NCBI GenBank assembly: GCA_009599575.1
Contig: VWND01000008.1
Location: forward strand, 558,001 to 622,000
Direction of reading: 5' to 3'
Source: Blumeriella jaapii
Lineage: Eukaryota; Ascomycota; Leotiomycetes; Helotiales; Drepanopezizaceae
DNA: 64,000 nt
The position numbers and the translations under genes are program-made. Each line of letters begins with the position of its first letter. Position 1 is the stretch's first letter. Below are positions 44,850-56,400 of this stretch, piece by piece. Under the pieces are notes generated by a model. The model was not told where the DNA came from. It ran no database searches and was given only the letters and a program-made list of their open reading frames with translations.

Positions 44850-45844
44850 CTAGTGTAGACAAAAGATCATAATTCTGTACCCTTTTGAAAGAGATGGAAT
44901 TCCCCTTGCGCACTTGAACGAAGATCTGTCCTCGGAATCAGGCATAGATTTAGACTTGTGCATTTCCACAGGTATGTGGTTACATAAATCATCCGAATCA
45001 TACCCGTCCTGATTGTTAGCCTCTTCAGGATCTTGTTCTTGAAAGAGCTCATCATAGGCGTGATCCTTCTGCCACTTCTTCTGCTTCCGCTCCTCAGCCA
45101 CTCTAGCCTCTTCTTTCTTCTACAACGAGTATCAGCACGTACAGACCATCCCGTATTGTCACGAACATGCAGAACTTACTCTGTCTAACCTAGCAGCTTG
45201 GGTTCTCTTCCTTACTGCCTTCAACCTCTCCTCCCTTTCCATTTGAAGATCTGGGAACTTTTCAAGCTTGGTCTTATTTAATCGATTGACGATAGGGTTC
45301 TCTCTTTGCGGAACAAGGATTCTCTTCACCTACAAATCTCATCTTAGCATTTCGTCTTTCGCGACTTTCGAGTTACTGAACCTTCCGAGGATCCTTGAAA
45401 CCAACTTGACCGACTGCCATAGAGCCATCCTTCTTAAGATTTGCCCATGGAGTGTAAATGATAGTGACGTTGTCCTTCTTGTTCCCTCCGATACTTAGCA
45501 TCACGAGATCTAGATAACCTGCCCCGAGGTAAAGGGAACACACACCTTCAATGGAATTGGCTTTGGTCAATTGAGCGCAATCAGTCAGAACTCCCTCGTC
45601 GATAGTCTCCCAGTTATCTCCTTCTTTCATACGGAGGTAGATATGTGCACTCGATAGTTTGTCGGCGTGGAACCAGACATCCTCTTCAAGGCCATATTTT
45701 ATGAGATCTTCGTCTTCGGGCTGTCAGCTACACATGGCATCGTAGATTCCGCGAGTGTTGAGAATACCTACTTTCGACTTTATCCTTTCCAGCATAGATC
45801 TCAGCGGAGGGGGAGACCACATTGGAAGTGAAGTAATAAACCAT
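44850..45844 (-). CDS. CCDC25 homologue (NEMF/DUF814-type domain protein)
   Basis: Five exons (45772-45844, 45546-45713, 45382-45485, 45180-45329, 44850-45119) join in frame to 255 codons, 254 residues. The protein matches the CCDC25 family, whose globular part is the NFACT-R/DUF814 fold also found in ribosome-quality-control factor NEMF/Rqc2. The N-terminus MVYYFTSNVVSPSAEIYAGK, then WFHADKLSSAHIYLRM, DCAQLTKANSIEGNKKDNVT and VGQVGFKDPRKVKRILVPQR are intact. A basic coiled coil follows (EREERLKAVRKRTQAARLDR, EERKQKKWQKDHAYDEL). The acidic end (DPEEANNQDGYDSDD) may be followed by one more intron. As read, the last 30 residues after that point are unlike the family, so the true stop is uncertain. 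Confidence 0.9.
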
Positions 45845-46018
45845 CGTGGCTCATCGTGGTTTTACCAGTCTGTCGCCAAATAATCTTGGCGAGGAAATGT
45901 ATCTGATATTGGCGGCGAACTGGCCTGTCCCGGCCAACGTAGCGCGCCCAAAAACAAAATTGTCCCAAGTTCAGCCTTTCCACAACCTCTACGCTGCTAG
46001 AACACCAGCCCACGCATC
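45845..46018. promoter_or_regulatory. Short divergent promoter region
   Basis: Only 174 bp separates the start codons of the CCDC25 homologue and the mitochondrial uL3 gene, so the two must share this promoter region. I see no TATA box. Confidence 0.45.
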
Positions 46019-46954
46019 ATGGCACCCAAGCTGCCGTCAAGCTGGGCACCGCTGCCGCCTATCTTCCTCCTACCCAGCGAATTTCTTCCATTGACGGCCA
46101 AGCGCGGCGTCAAGTACGGATGGTCGACCGCCCCAGCTCGAGGCAAGCCCAACCGCTTCAACCAGAAGACTGCAGGACTACCGGTCCTCGAACATTCGCC
46201 CGCTGCAGCGCTCGCACGGAAAGACTTTACGCTGCCCCTGAGGACGGGTGCCTTAGCTATCAAGAAGGGTATGACGGCGCTGTACGATCCTGAGACGGGG
46301 GTCAGGACGCCGTGTACGGTTCTGCAATTCGACCGAGTGCAAGTCGTGTCTCACAAGACGAGAGAGAGGCACGGATACTATGCCGTGCAGATAGGCGCTG
46401 GGTGGAAGGACCCTTCGAATGTTACGCGGCCGTTGCTAGGCCATTTCGCAGGTGCGGAAGTCAGCCCGAAAAGATTCGTGTCGGAGTTCAGAGTCAAGAA
46501 CAAGGATGGGCTTTTGAAGGTCGGAGAGTCGATTGGGCCGGAGTGGTTTCTCGAGGGCCAGTTCGTGGATACCAGGTCCAATTGCAGGGGAATGGGATGG
46601 GCGGGTGGAATGAAGAGATGGGGGTTTAAGGGTCAACCTGCTTCTCATGGTAACTCGAAGACGCATCGTGCTATGGGATCTTCGGGTGCGTCGCAGGGAA
46701 GCGGTTCCAGAGTGCTGCCGGGGAAGAAGATGCCGGGACGGATGGGAGGCAATCAGGTTACGATACAGAACGTCAAAGTGTTGAAGGTGGATCCGGCCAA
46801 TGGTTTGTTGATTCTCAATGGCTGTGTTGCTGGACCTAAGGGGTGCATTGTTAAGATCCAGGATGCGATCAAGAAGCCATGGCCCAAAGTCCCTGCGGCG
46901 GTGGAAATTAAGAAGGCGGCGGTGGATATCAAGAAGGCGGCGGCAACAGCGTAA
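46019..46954 (+). CDS. Mitochondrial large ribosomal subunit protein uL3m (yeast MRPL9)
   Basis: A single exon encodes 311 residues. uL3m is a core protein of the mitoribosomal large subunit, next to the peptidyl transferase region. The N-terminal 40 residues are basic and lack strong acidity, fitting a mitochondrial presequence. The uL3 fold is recognisable from TGALAIKKGMTALYDPETG and TPCTVLQFDRVQVVSHKTRE through HGYYAVQIGAG. The conserved central loop is GMGWAGGMKRWGFKGQPASH with THRAMGSSGASQGSGSRVLP and GKKMPGRMGGNQVTIQNVKV. The extreme C-terminus has a twice-repeated (V/A)(E/D)IKKAAVDIKKAA stretch, which looks like a short tandem duplication in the coding sequence. Confidence 0.95.
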   Translation: MAPKLPSSWAPLPPIFLLPSEFLPLTAKRGVKYGWSTAPARGKPNRFNQKTAGLPVLEHSPAAALARKDFTLPLRTGALAIKKGMTALYDPETGVRTPCTVLQFDRVQVVSHKTRERHGYYAVQIGAGWKDPSNVTRPLLGHFAGAEVSPKRFVSEFRVKNKDGLLKVGESIGPEWFLEGQFVDTRSNCRGMGWAGGMKRWGFKGQPASHGNSKTHRAMGSSGASQGSGSRVLPGKKMPGRMGGNQVTIQNVKVLKVDPANGLLILNGCVAGPKGCIVKIQDAIKKPWPKVPAAVEIKKAAVDIKKAAATA

Positions 46955-47088
46955 GGGAAGAAAAGTGTACAGCAGATATCTTGTACAGTACATGTGGCAC
47001 ACACCGGCGTCCGCGAAGAGATTCCCTGCAGCGCCATCCCAATGCATCTAATCCTTCCGGTTTGTCCTTCTGATCTTTACTCTCCCTC

Positions 47089-47756
47089 TCATCCTGACAA
47101 ATTCGGAGCGTAAGAACCTCTTCCAGCTTGCCTTGGCTCCTCCTCAGTTAGTTCGATGCCCTTGAAGGGATCCCCTCCATCCAGCAAATCAATCTTCCGC
47201 CCATCCTGCAACTCCAAACTCCACTCCGTTGTGACAAACATGCCCTGTCTCGTCGGCCTGTGACTCTTGAACCTCATCGTCCCACTAGCCTTCTGACCCT
47301 TGACCTCAAAATGGATATCAATCTTCCCATGCAACATGTTCATCTCTCCCCAGATCCACGGCATCTGGCTCTTGAAGTATATCTCTGCTCCTAGTTCTTC
47401 CTGAGCTTTTGGGGAGGTGCGGAGAGCGTACATGGTCGAGGAGACGACACTGCTGGACGACTTTTGGTAATTGAAGATGCCGAGACACGACGAGACCAGG
47501 ATGACGAGGAAGATGGGGATGGTGCGCGCCCATTTCATGCCATTTTTTGGGATATCTAGTAGTTTCATTAGCCAATTGGTCGTTCTGTATAGCGGCGAGT
47601 GGTGTTACCTGGGAGCTCTCGATCAGCTCTCCTCGACAGTAGAGGGCCATCTCCAGGCTTTGGCGGCGCAATTAACGTCCTCCTCGGTACCAAGTTCCTC
47701 TGAACGGAAGTTCTGGCTCTGAAAAGGCCGCTTGGCCGCAGTATTCGCGGGAACAT
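47089..47756 (-). CDS. coa1: Cytochrome c oxidase assembly factor Coa1
   Basis: Two exons (47609-47756 and 47089-47555) around a 53-nt intron join to 205 codons, 204 residues. Coa1 is an inner-membrane protein that acts in early maturation of cytochrome oxidase subunit Cox1 in yeast. The N-terminus (MFPRILRPSGLFRARTSVQR) is a basic mitochondrial presequence. One transmembrane helix lies at about residues 63-80 (ARTIPIFLVILVSSCLGIF). After it comes the family segment NYQKSSSSVVSSTMYALRTS, then LGAEIYFKSQMPWIWGEMN, HGKIDIHFEVKGQKASGTMR and EWSLELQDG. The gene is convergent with the uL3m gene, with about 130 bp between stops. Confidence 0.92.
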
Positions 47757-48177
47757 TCTGTCCGGGCGCCAGAGGTGTTGAAGCGGATTGGAGCTTAGTG
47801 ATACTGCAAACATTGGCGGTTTTCGGGTGAAAGGTACAATTGTACAACAAAAGATAGCTCTTCTTGGCGAGGCTGCCGCCGGGCCTCGCCTGAAGGCGTA
47901 TTGGTCCAGCTTGTTTCTCGCAAACTACTGCACTGTACCACCGAGCAAATGAATTGATGTGTACATGCAAGTTCAATCGGAAATTCTTCTGATTCTATTG
48001 ATACGCATCAGATCTCTTATTAAAATGTCGTCATTCTAATTGCGAGTGACCGGATGTACAGTACTGTAGCTTGTCCCTCCCATTTAACCTTAAACTCTGC
48101 ATGAGTGACCGGAGGGCTCGTTGTTGACGTCGAGTTGTAATCAGAGCAGACTCTGGAAAGCTCACGACCACGCAACG
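47757..48177. promoter_or_regulatory. Divergent promoter region of coa1 and the 48178 gene
   Basis: This 420-bp region lies between two divergent start codons. It contains GTACAGTACTGTAG at 48056-48069, about 110 bp upstream of the 48178 start codon, a GCACTGTACC at 47930-47939, and GACGTC at about 48126-48131. Their function is unknown. Confidence 0.4.
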
Positions 48178-48859
48178 ATGGAGCACACGACAGCGCGCTT
48201 CCGGAAAACGTTCCGGTACCCAGCAGATGACGAGTTTGAAGATGCAAGCAACGAGCCGATGGACGAGGAAGGTTTCTAACCCCCCTCACGAGGCGCACAT
48301 CCAGCCTTCTTTTTGACATGCACATGCTAACAGATGGCGGCTGCTAGAACAAGATTCCCTCATTCAAACTCTGGTAAAAGAGAACCAGAAGCGTAACGCG
48401 CAGTACAACACCGCTTTCTTCGTCGCATCCATCCTCTGTTGCACACCCTACCTACCCACGCTCTTCGCCGCGCCAACGACGCTTCTCTCCCTCCTCAGCA
48501 TCACATCGCTGCTCTCAACCGCCTACATCATACACACCTCGCCGCCTGGCCATACCGGGCTCGTCTTCCTGGACAAAACCAACCCAGCGCCACGGAGCGC
48601 GGCGGCGCGAAGAGAGGCAATGCTGGCCGCCACGGACGGCCCTATCAAACGGTTCTTACCGTACCTGAATATCGGGCTCTGTGTCATCTTACTCGGGCTC
48701 GGAAGTATGGCCCAGAGGAAGGGAGTGGCGATCTGGCTGGGTTTTGCCTGGCTGCCGACGGCTGTATATGGGACTGCGGTGGCGGCGAAGTGGCTCATGG
48801 GCAACGTGGATCCGGAAGGAGAGTTGTCAAGTCTGAGATACGAATTGAAGGGCGCTTGA
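48178..48859 (+). CDS. Four-helix membrane protein, function unknown
   Basis: Two exons (48178-48271 and 48348-48859) around a 76-nt intron join to 202 codons, 201 residues. The cytosolic-looking N-terminus (MEHTTARFRKTFRYPADDEF) is followed by an acidic stretch and a short helix (EQDSLIQTLVKENQKRNAQY). Two hydrophobic segments then lie close together (about 52-67, TAFFVASILCCTPYLP, and 72-90, PTTLLSLLSITSLLSTAYII). A polar loop with KTNPAPRSAAARREAML follows, then two more hydrophobic segments (NIGLCVILLGLGSM and GVAIWLGFAWLPTAVYGTAV). Residues RYELKGA end the protein. I do not recognise the family; an ER or other endomembrane location is plausible. The first exon rests on splice consensus and a good start context (ACGATGG). 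Confidence 0.75.
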
Positions 48860-49585
48860 TTGCGATCAGAGACTTGACTGCAGGTAGATCAAGACTCTCA
48901 AATCCAGCAAAACGCCCGATCATCGAAGGAAAGTTATGTGCCAAATGTCTTTGTGCTCACCCCATCTAACGCGCGACGCGCTGAACAACCTCCCAACTAC
49001 GACTACATTTGAAAGAATCTTACGCAAGCTATATGCTTAATTTTTAAGACACAAACGACAGGAAAAGAACCGATTAAATAACAGAGCGTTTCTAGAGACG
49101 CAAAAACCATGGAATCTGAGTGACTGGCTAGCCAGCGCACAGTTCTGAGATAAACCTTATCAAACCGATTTGAAAGCTACAAAAGGTGTTATGCATGAAA
49201 TTTTTTTGGAACACAATCCCTGTATCAATTAGTTCTGTGATCCAACCCCCTATTCTGGCATCAGCGCCTTCCTTACATAGGGCTCTTTTGCTGAGATGGC
49301 AATGCGTAGGTAGCCAAGCTGAGACAAGAGGGGCAAGATCTCAGGTTGACTCGCGCATAAGCGACAGTATACTCCCTTTCCGAAAGGTACCAATAAATCT
49401 AGAATGAGGAGCAAAGAGATTTGGTAAAACCAAATCTCAGGCACGGCTAAACAGTTCACATGTACCGGAACGGGAATTTGCTTTCAAAGCTTGGCTCTTA
49501 GGAGGAAGTTGTGTCCACCTACGCTCTGTGAGCCGCGAAAGTCAACAAGCTTTGACTATCGTTCTGTCCTTGGCATACAAGCATG
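48860..49585. other. Convergent 3' flanks, no gene seen
   Basis: About 0.7 kb lies between the stops of the membrane protein gene and Pho81. It is moderately AT-rich (for example around 49000-49060 and 49190-49250). Short frames on both strands have no recognisable content. Confidence 0.5.
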
Positions 49586-52500
49586 CTACATGTCAATGCT
49601 CTCGTTGAACCGCAGCACACCATTCACTTTCAGCACCCCATCGATACCCTCTGGTAGCCTTGGGAAAGGATCCTCTATGGTTTCCAGCGCGTGCTGCTCC
49701 GCAGATTTGTCCGTCACTAGAACAAGTCCTTGTGCTTTGATTGCTTCGATCAACGCAGGGACCATATCCTGTGTCAGATCAGCATCTCTATTCAGGAAAC
49801 AAGATTGAAGATTGCGAGCAAGCCACTTACCAGAAGACGCGAAGAACATATCAAGCCCATGAAGTTGTTGTTCTGAGCTATTCTCACAGCCTCCTTGATC
49901 GAAGTGATTCGTCTCTCGCTATCTAGTGCTGGAGTCGACGATATTGACTCTCCTCCGCGGCCGAGTTCATTACATAGGAAGACAGGATAATTCGGTTGCT
50001 TCCAGTTTAGTGCCGTGCAGACGGTTGCGTTGAACGAACTAAAGACGATCGACCGCATGGCCGCTGGGGTCCGCTCTCGTAGAGCTCTCGCGTGGTCGAA
50101 GACTACTCCGAGGATTGCGTCTCCGAATGTGTTGATATTGACAGTGGGACCGAGTCGCAATGTTTTCTCTTCCTCTGCCGATGGGTACAAGACCTGTATG
50201 TTGACATGCATGCCCGCTGGAAGGAGCGCTAAAGCATCTTGTAGCGAGATGGCAGAACTCAACAAGATCTGGTGCACATCGGCAATGCTTTCTAGTGGTT
50301 GGGCTGGAAGCTCCGACAGATCTCCGGATTCGCTAGATCGGCGACATCCTGCGCTGACGAACTGAGCATAGGTCATTCGACTTACAGGAATTTCGATGTC
50401 CATAGCGCCGCCCATCGTCCATCGTGGCCACACAACAGGTACTCCATCGCAAGTGTGTTGTACGTATAACAGCACATAGTCACCCGATAGACTCGAGCCC
50501 GTAATGAACGCGCTTGGTCTGTGGTCGAATTGGCTTGTCGCTTTCCAGTAGGTTTCGAAATCAGTGATCTCCAATGGTTTCCCTTGGAACGGCTTGATCA
50601 CCTGGAAATTAAAAGTGATTTGTCCAATAGCCCTCAGTCGGGGATCGAAAAGTGGCAGACAACAACGCCCCGAGCTGCTCAACAGAGCCCTGAATGTACT
50701 TGGCAACGCAACAGTTTTCGCAATGATTTTGGCACCATATGTGGGGAAAACATCGAAATCAATGGAAAAAGAATCTAGGTTATCAATTTGGAAGGAAACA
50801 AGCCGGGTATCTTCCTGGAATGGGAGCAAAATGTTCTTGGGTATCAGATCGGATAGTTTCGAAGATATCGTGAGGCGAGCTGCAGGGTATTTACTATCGT
50901 GGAAGAAAGTCATTGGCTGATCACCATTCTCATCGAAGCTGATCTGGATGAAAGTCTTCGTGTCGAGGAAGTTGTGGCCGTAGCGCCGTAAGGGGATGAT
51001 CGGGGGCGGAAGCTCAAGTTCTGGGATCGCATCGGCGTCGAAGTACCTGCCTGCTGCTGTACTGCCAACTCCTTTCATCGTCCTAGCTGGCTGGGCTGTC
51101 CGGTAGCGCTCACGGATGGGGATTGACGATAGAAGCCTCATGCACTCGAGATGGCCTTCCCAAACAGCATAGTACATGGCAGAGAGCTCTTTCTCATCTA
51201 GGATATCGGTCTGAACCCCAACATTCAAGAGAGTTTGCATACAAGGCACGTTGCCTTCGCTTGCTGCATGGAAAAGTGGGGTCCATGAGTACAGCTTGTC
51301 AATCTGGTCCAAATCTGCACCGTAGTCTTTCAGCAACAGGAGTAGTTGAGGGGTTTGGCCAGAACGAGCGACGAGATGTTGTGGATAAAGACCTTCGGCA
51401 TCCGGAAGAATCTTGGCACCATGCTTGAGAAGCAGCTCCACAATGGACATCGAGCCGTGCTCGCATGCCAAATTCAACGGTACGTGGTCGGCTCCAGAAG
51501 TGGGATCGATGCGGGCTGATCTTGCAAGCAGCCTCTCCGCACATTCTAAGTGACCATGAATGATGGCATGAATAAGAGGGGTGAAGTTGTCGTGGTCGAT
51601 GAGGTCGATTGTTTTTTGGTCCGCTGAAACGGTTTTAGTACTCCTCCAGGGCTGGAAACAGTGCAACGTACCATTTAACAGGCTCTCCACCATATCCAAA
51701 CGTCCATGCATACAAGCATAGTGTAAAGGTACTCGCCCGTACACATCGGTTCGATTCACGGCCACGCCTTTTCCCAGTCCGACACCTAGTACAAATGAGT
51801 TGCCATATATGGTTGCTTGGTGTAAGCAATTTCTCTCGTTGATATCGTCTTCTGACTGCACATCCACGAGATCCGTATCTAGAAGTAGCTGCAACGATTG
51901 CGGCGGCCCTTCGTTGACTGCGGCAAGAAATGTCCGAGTGATTCGTTCTAAGAGGGCATGATCTCGAGAGCCACTTGGATCTGTAGCTGTCTTCAGTCGC
52001 AACAAGAGGTCCTTCAGAGGTTCGAGGTTGCCAGATATGACGGTTTCCAGCAGTAAAGTATCGGCATCGCCTTCATCCGTACCCAGGAGATGTTGACTGC
52101 TCACAATATGTTCCGAAGTCCTCTCGAAGCTGACACTATCTCCTTCAGACCAGGCTCCGAGCTCTTGTAAGCTGGTAGTGGCTTGGTCTGATAGCTCGCT
52201 AATGACAGTAGCGTTGAAGAACGGCTGAACCTCGACGGCGCGAGAAAGATAAAGCTCTTTGGTCTTGGATTTGGACGTCTTATCCCATTTCTTCAGGATC
52301 TTGGAGAAGGCTGTCCCATTGATTTCGACAAACTGCTGAAGCTTGTTGAGATCGTTGCCAAACTGTTGAAATCCTTCCTCTAGCGTAGTGAACTTCGCGG
52401 ATCGCCTGGATGTATTCTGGGTACGAGACTGGAGGACTTTTTTTTTGTCCAGCAACGTTTTCAGCCGAATTTTGAGCTGTCTCAACTTAACAGAGGCACT

Positions 52501-53042
52501 TCAAGTGATGGATGCACTACATACCTCGGCCTCTTTCTGGAGGTAAAAGGCATTGACCTTTTCGAGCTCACGCTCCTTTTCCGTGGTCAGCATGGAGGGT
52601 GTTCTCACGCCTCGCACAGTCAACTTACCAGCTGGAAGAAGAAGGTTGCCTTGTTTGCTTGCAGCGCGGATTGGGAATCGACAATGATGGGCGGGCGGCG
52701 CACATCGTTCAGCGCGAGGAGTGTGGGTGTCGCAGAGAGCTTCTTGATGAGCTGGTAGCGACGCGTTAGTGCACTTGCAATTCACGGTTCTCGGCTTGAT
52801 CGAAATGGGATTTTTGAGAGTGGCTGCTCGGCAGGCATCGCTGTTCCCTAGCTTCGAATGAGTGGCATCCATACCTTCTTCAAAGCCTTGTAGTTGACGA
52901 AACTGGCAGCGTACTCGGGGACCTCGAGCTGCCGCTTCTGAATCTGCTTTCCGAACTTCCTAATGCGAAAGGGCACTTAGCCAGACTCGAAGACGGACCC
53001 TGCAATACCAAAGCATGCTGGGAAGTGAAGGGGCACGTACAT
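49586..53042 (-). CDS. pho81: SPX-ankyrin-GDPD phosphate-signalling protein (Pho81/NUC-2)
   Basis: Six exons join to 1030 codons, 1029 residues: 53041-53042 (AT only), 52875-52959, 52629-52751, 52525-52575, 49831-52476 and 49586-49768. Pho81/NUC-2 inhibits the Pho80-Pho85 cyclin-CDK when phosphate is scarce. The SPX domain, which senses inositol pyrophosphates, spans about residues 1-200 and begins MKFGKQIQKRQLEVPEYAAS. Ankyrin repeats follow at about 290-545 (GRVPLHYACMHGRLDMVESL, HVPLNLACEHGSMSIVELLL). A C2-like segment and a glycerophosphodiester-phosphodiesterase-like domain occupy the rest (about 560-1029). The remarkable point is the start. The spliced ATG is made of AT from exon 1 and G from exon 2, because GTACGT follows AT and CATTAG precedes GAAGTTC. 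No other in-frame ATG precedes the SPX motif. All junctions preserve frame. Confidence 0.92.
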
Positions 53043-54214
53043 AATGCAGCCGCGGGGGCACGCTCAGCGTCCGAGAGGCTGAGACCGAGTCAAGGTCTGG
53101 GAGGGAGGCGAGTGAAGGTGTAGGGATAGTTGGAACGGGAGAGCAGCGAAGTCACATGCGGCGGTCCATGGTCTTTCAGCGGTAGGTAGCGTAGCGGGGG
53201 AGAGTTCATGAATGGGCGAATTGAGATCTTGAATCTCGAATCAATGACGTCGAATGGAATACTCGAGGCTGATAAGGAGTGAAGTAGCGGTACGAGACGG
53301 AAGAGCTTCGAGAAGATGAGAGCGCGTGGTGGGTGATGGTGGGTGGTGGAGGTGGAGGTGGAGGTAGTAGTGGTGGTGGTGGTGGTGGTGGTGGTGGTGG
53401 TGATGGTGATGCGGTGGCAGCGCGGGGCAGAGCGGGTAGGTAGGCAGGTAGATGGATGTAGATAGATGTAAATAGATGTAGATAGATGTAGATAGATGAA
53501 GATAGATGTAGATAGATGTAGATAGATGTAGATAGATATAGACAGGTACTGTACTGTACTGTAGCTATCGCAAGGTCGAACTAAAGGGAAAAGAGGGAAG
53601 GAATGTCAAGAAGGCCAGCAGCTGTAGTTACACAGTCTTCCAGCCGGGTCTTTTTCTCACCGGCCTTGCCCAGTGCGGCCTAGCGAGGGGCAGCATGTGA
53701 GGGGCATCATTCTCTCGTGGTACAGTTCAGTATAGTACTGTACTGTGCTGTGCTGTACAGTGGAAGGGCGCCTTTCGATCAGAACACCATGAATCGACAA
53801 TTCTCGAAGCATACTTACAGTACAGGACAGTACAGTACAGTACAGACAGCACAGGCACGCCTTGTGCTCCCGGCCAATCAGCCGGCCACGTGTGTTATGC
53901 AAGGCTACCGACGAGGCTGGCCTGCCCAAGTAAGTGGGTGCGCTGGGGAAAGATCTCTTCCTTTCTCACCACACGGGGAAGAGAGCAGGGGGAAGGGGGA
54001 AGGGGAGAGAGAAGGGGGGAGGGAGAAGGGAGAAGGGAACCGGGAGAAGGGAAAAGGGAAAAAGGAAAAAGGCCGGGAGGAAGAGAGACCTCGACCCCAA
54101 CATGCGCAGCAAATGTAGGGATATCATCGCTTCATGGTGTGACTATGCTTTGAACCAGAAATACAAAACCGCTGAACGACCTCCAAGCACTTCCACCCTG
54201 GCTTCCCGCGCATT
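53043..54214. repeat. Pho81 promoter region with GGT, GATAGATGTA and TACTG arrays
   Basis: This 1.2-kb stretch is rich in simple repeats. They are a GGT/GGA tract at 53341-53412, eight near-perfect copies of the 10-mer GATAGATGTA at 53461-53540, a TACTG array at 53547-53564, further TACTG/CAGTA pentamers at 53735-53760 and 53818-53843, and a GGGAGAAGG-type purine tract at about 53980-54075. It lies upstream of Pho81 and beyond the 3' end of the Cue5-like gene. No gene is supported. Confidence 0.8.
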
Positions 54215-55721
54215 TCAGGACGCCGCCGCCAACTTCTCCTCCGCAACCTTGTCTTGGGTTCCCGTAACCTCGGCCGGCTCGGGCTTTCGTGCTGGCTCGC
54301 TGATGCGGTCCGACATGGCTTCCGCAGCGGCTTTCTTAAGCCTCTCTGCATCGTCCACTCGAACCTCCTGCTTTCCTCCGACCCGATCTTTGGACTCCTT
54401 CTCGTCCTCACTGTCCCCAAGGCTGAACGGGTCGTTCTCCGTCTCGCCAACGGGGCTGGGGTCGACAGTCGACAGTGGTTGCCACTTGCTTTGCTTGCTA
54501 GCGGTGGCGGTCTTCTCCTTAGTGCTCGGTCGTGGAGAAGCACCATAGATATCAATCGTTTCTGGCGGCCCACCCTGGAATGAAACCTTACGACCGTCGG
54601 CACTCTTGGGGGGAGGAGGGGTAGGCTTGAAGAGGTCGGGGTTTGCAAGAGGGCGAGTAGAGTGCCGAGCGGGAGCTGTTTCTTCTGTCAGGGCTTTTCC
54701 CCGAAAACATTCAATGACTAGGCGGACTTATAACTTACTGCCGTCGCTGTTCATCTGCATGCCTGCAAAGTCGTCGCCAAGCACCAGGGGATCTGCATCG
54801 TACCGATTGTAATCTCCACTGCGCCGTCCATCATTGCTTCTTCGCGAACGGTATGGAGCAGTGGAAGATTCGGCATGGTAGCCGCCTTTTGGAGGATGGT
54901 TCTCGTCTTCATCATCATCACCGTCGATCTTCTTCTTCAAGGTTGTGATCCAGCTGTTAACCTTGCTCTGTGTCTCGAGAAACCCCTTTTTCAGATTCTC
55001 CTTGATTATCGGTAGATCATCGTCAATGAAGTTGCGCTCTTCGGGATGTTCGTTGGCTCGGAGGCCCGTCTGTTGTCTACGGGTCGCGCTGGGAGCATCG
55101 TAACCACCTCCATATTGTTGAGCAAGTTGGCGGGCGTACTTCTCGTCAGCTTCGAGTTGAGATTGCGGGGTAGATCCGGTTCGAGGAGCCGAAGGGCGAG
55201 GAGGCTGGGGTGGAGGTGTTGGCTCTCTCACTGCGTCGGGATCTGACATGCCTGTAGACAAAGGTTAGCAGGTTGTGTGCCACGTCCGAAAGAGTTCCAG
55301 CTTGCACTTACCAAGTAGAGCATTGAAAGCTGGTTCAACACGTCCTCCACTAGCCATCAAGACAGCTTTCACAACCGCGGCATCGATGCTAGGGAAAGCC
55401 TCCTTCAATGTGTTCTCCGCTTGCTCTTGCGAACTGAGAGGACGAGGAGGTTTCGCGGGAGCCTCATCTTCTACTGTAGCCTGTCTCGATGTTGCCGGCG
55501 TGTCGTTGCCCAAAGCTGCCGACTCTGGAATGTCGTCGTCGTCCATCTCTAGCGGCCGTACAGTGGTCGGTGATTCTGCTCCAACTCCGGCTGGGACTTT
55601 TCCCTTCAGAGGGGAAATATCATCAGCAGATGCTTGGTGTCGGACGGGGAAAACGCGCGAAGTGCGATACACTGGTGTGCCGGCTTACCTGTGTGTCGGT
55701 TGGTTTTGCTGGTGCCGACAT
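54215..55721 (-). CDS. CUE-domain ubiquitin-binding protein (Cue5-like)
   Basis: Four exons (55689-55721, 55312-55603, 54739-55251, 54215-54684) join to 436 codons, 435 residues. The CUE domain lies at about residues 65-110 (SQEQAENTLKEAFPSIDAAV, VKAVLMASGGRVEPAFNALL, then G-MSDPDA across intron 2). It binds ubiquitin; yeast Cue5 uses it as an autophagy adaptor for ubiquitinated aggregates. The following region contains a helix (SQLEADEKYARQLAQQYGGG) and an IIKENLKKGFLETQSKVNSW segment conserved in filamentous-fungal Cue5-like proteins. A long Pro/Ser/Lys/Glu-rich tail then includes ANPDLFKPTPPPPKSADGRK. The start ATG (MSAPAKPTDTQ) sits in an 11-codon first exon. The first intron acceptor (CTGAAG at 55603) is the least certain junction. 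Confidence 0.88.
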
Positions 55722-56400
55722 GGCTTGGACGTTTCGAAGTCGGCAAGCGGGACGTCTGTGCAGGTCTATCTCCAAACGTAATGTAGGTTGGATGTATTTC
55801 CACGACGATGAGGACGTCGACGACTTTACTGTTCGCGAACCTTGGATGGTCGGCCACACTAAGGACCCCTGCTCACCCTCGCCCCCCTCACCCACCCCCT
55901 GCCCCTAATGTCCTGTGGCTGAGGCCGGGCTGCGTTTTCATCCCAGCTTAGTATCAACACTTTACTTGAACGACCAGAATAGCAGCAGTCTCTACAGTAA
56001 GTACAGTACAGTATGGGGGCGGATGCGGGTTCTGAAAAACGCTATTAAAACAGTTTCGTGAAAAAGACACTAGATCACCACAGTTTGAAAATCTATCCCC
56101 TTTTAATACGGAGCTAACATAGAGTTCATTTGCAGTTGGAGATAACGATTAACCTCAAGCTAAAACAACTTGGTATTTGTATTTAATTACAGCGATTTTG
56201 CAAATCTGTTTGATGCATTTACAATTCCACGTTCGTAACTCCAAGTTATTTCAATAACTCGCAATTATTTACTCACTCGCACTACATGTAAAATCAATTT
56301 AATTTCATAACTCAATGTCGCCGCTTACCAATCATTTCGGATGCAAATCATACCTATGATTTTATCGATGCACGTTGAAGAACAATTAATTCGATCATGC

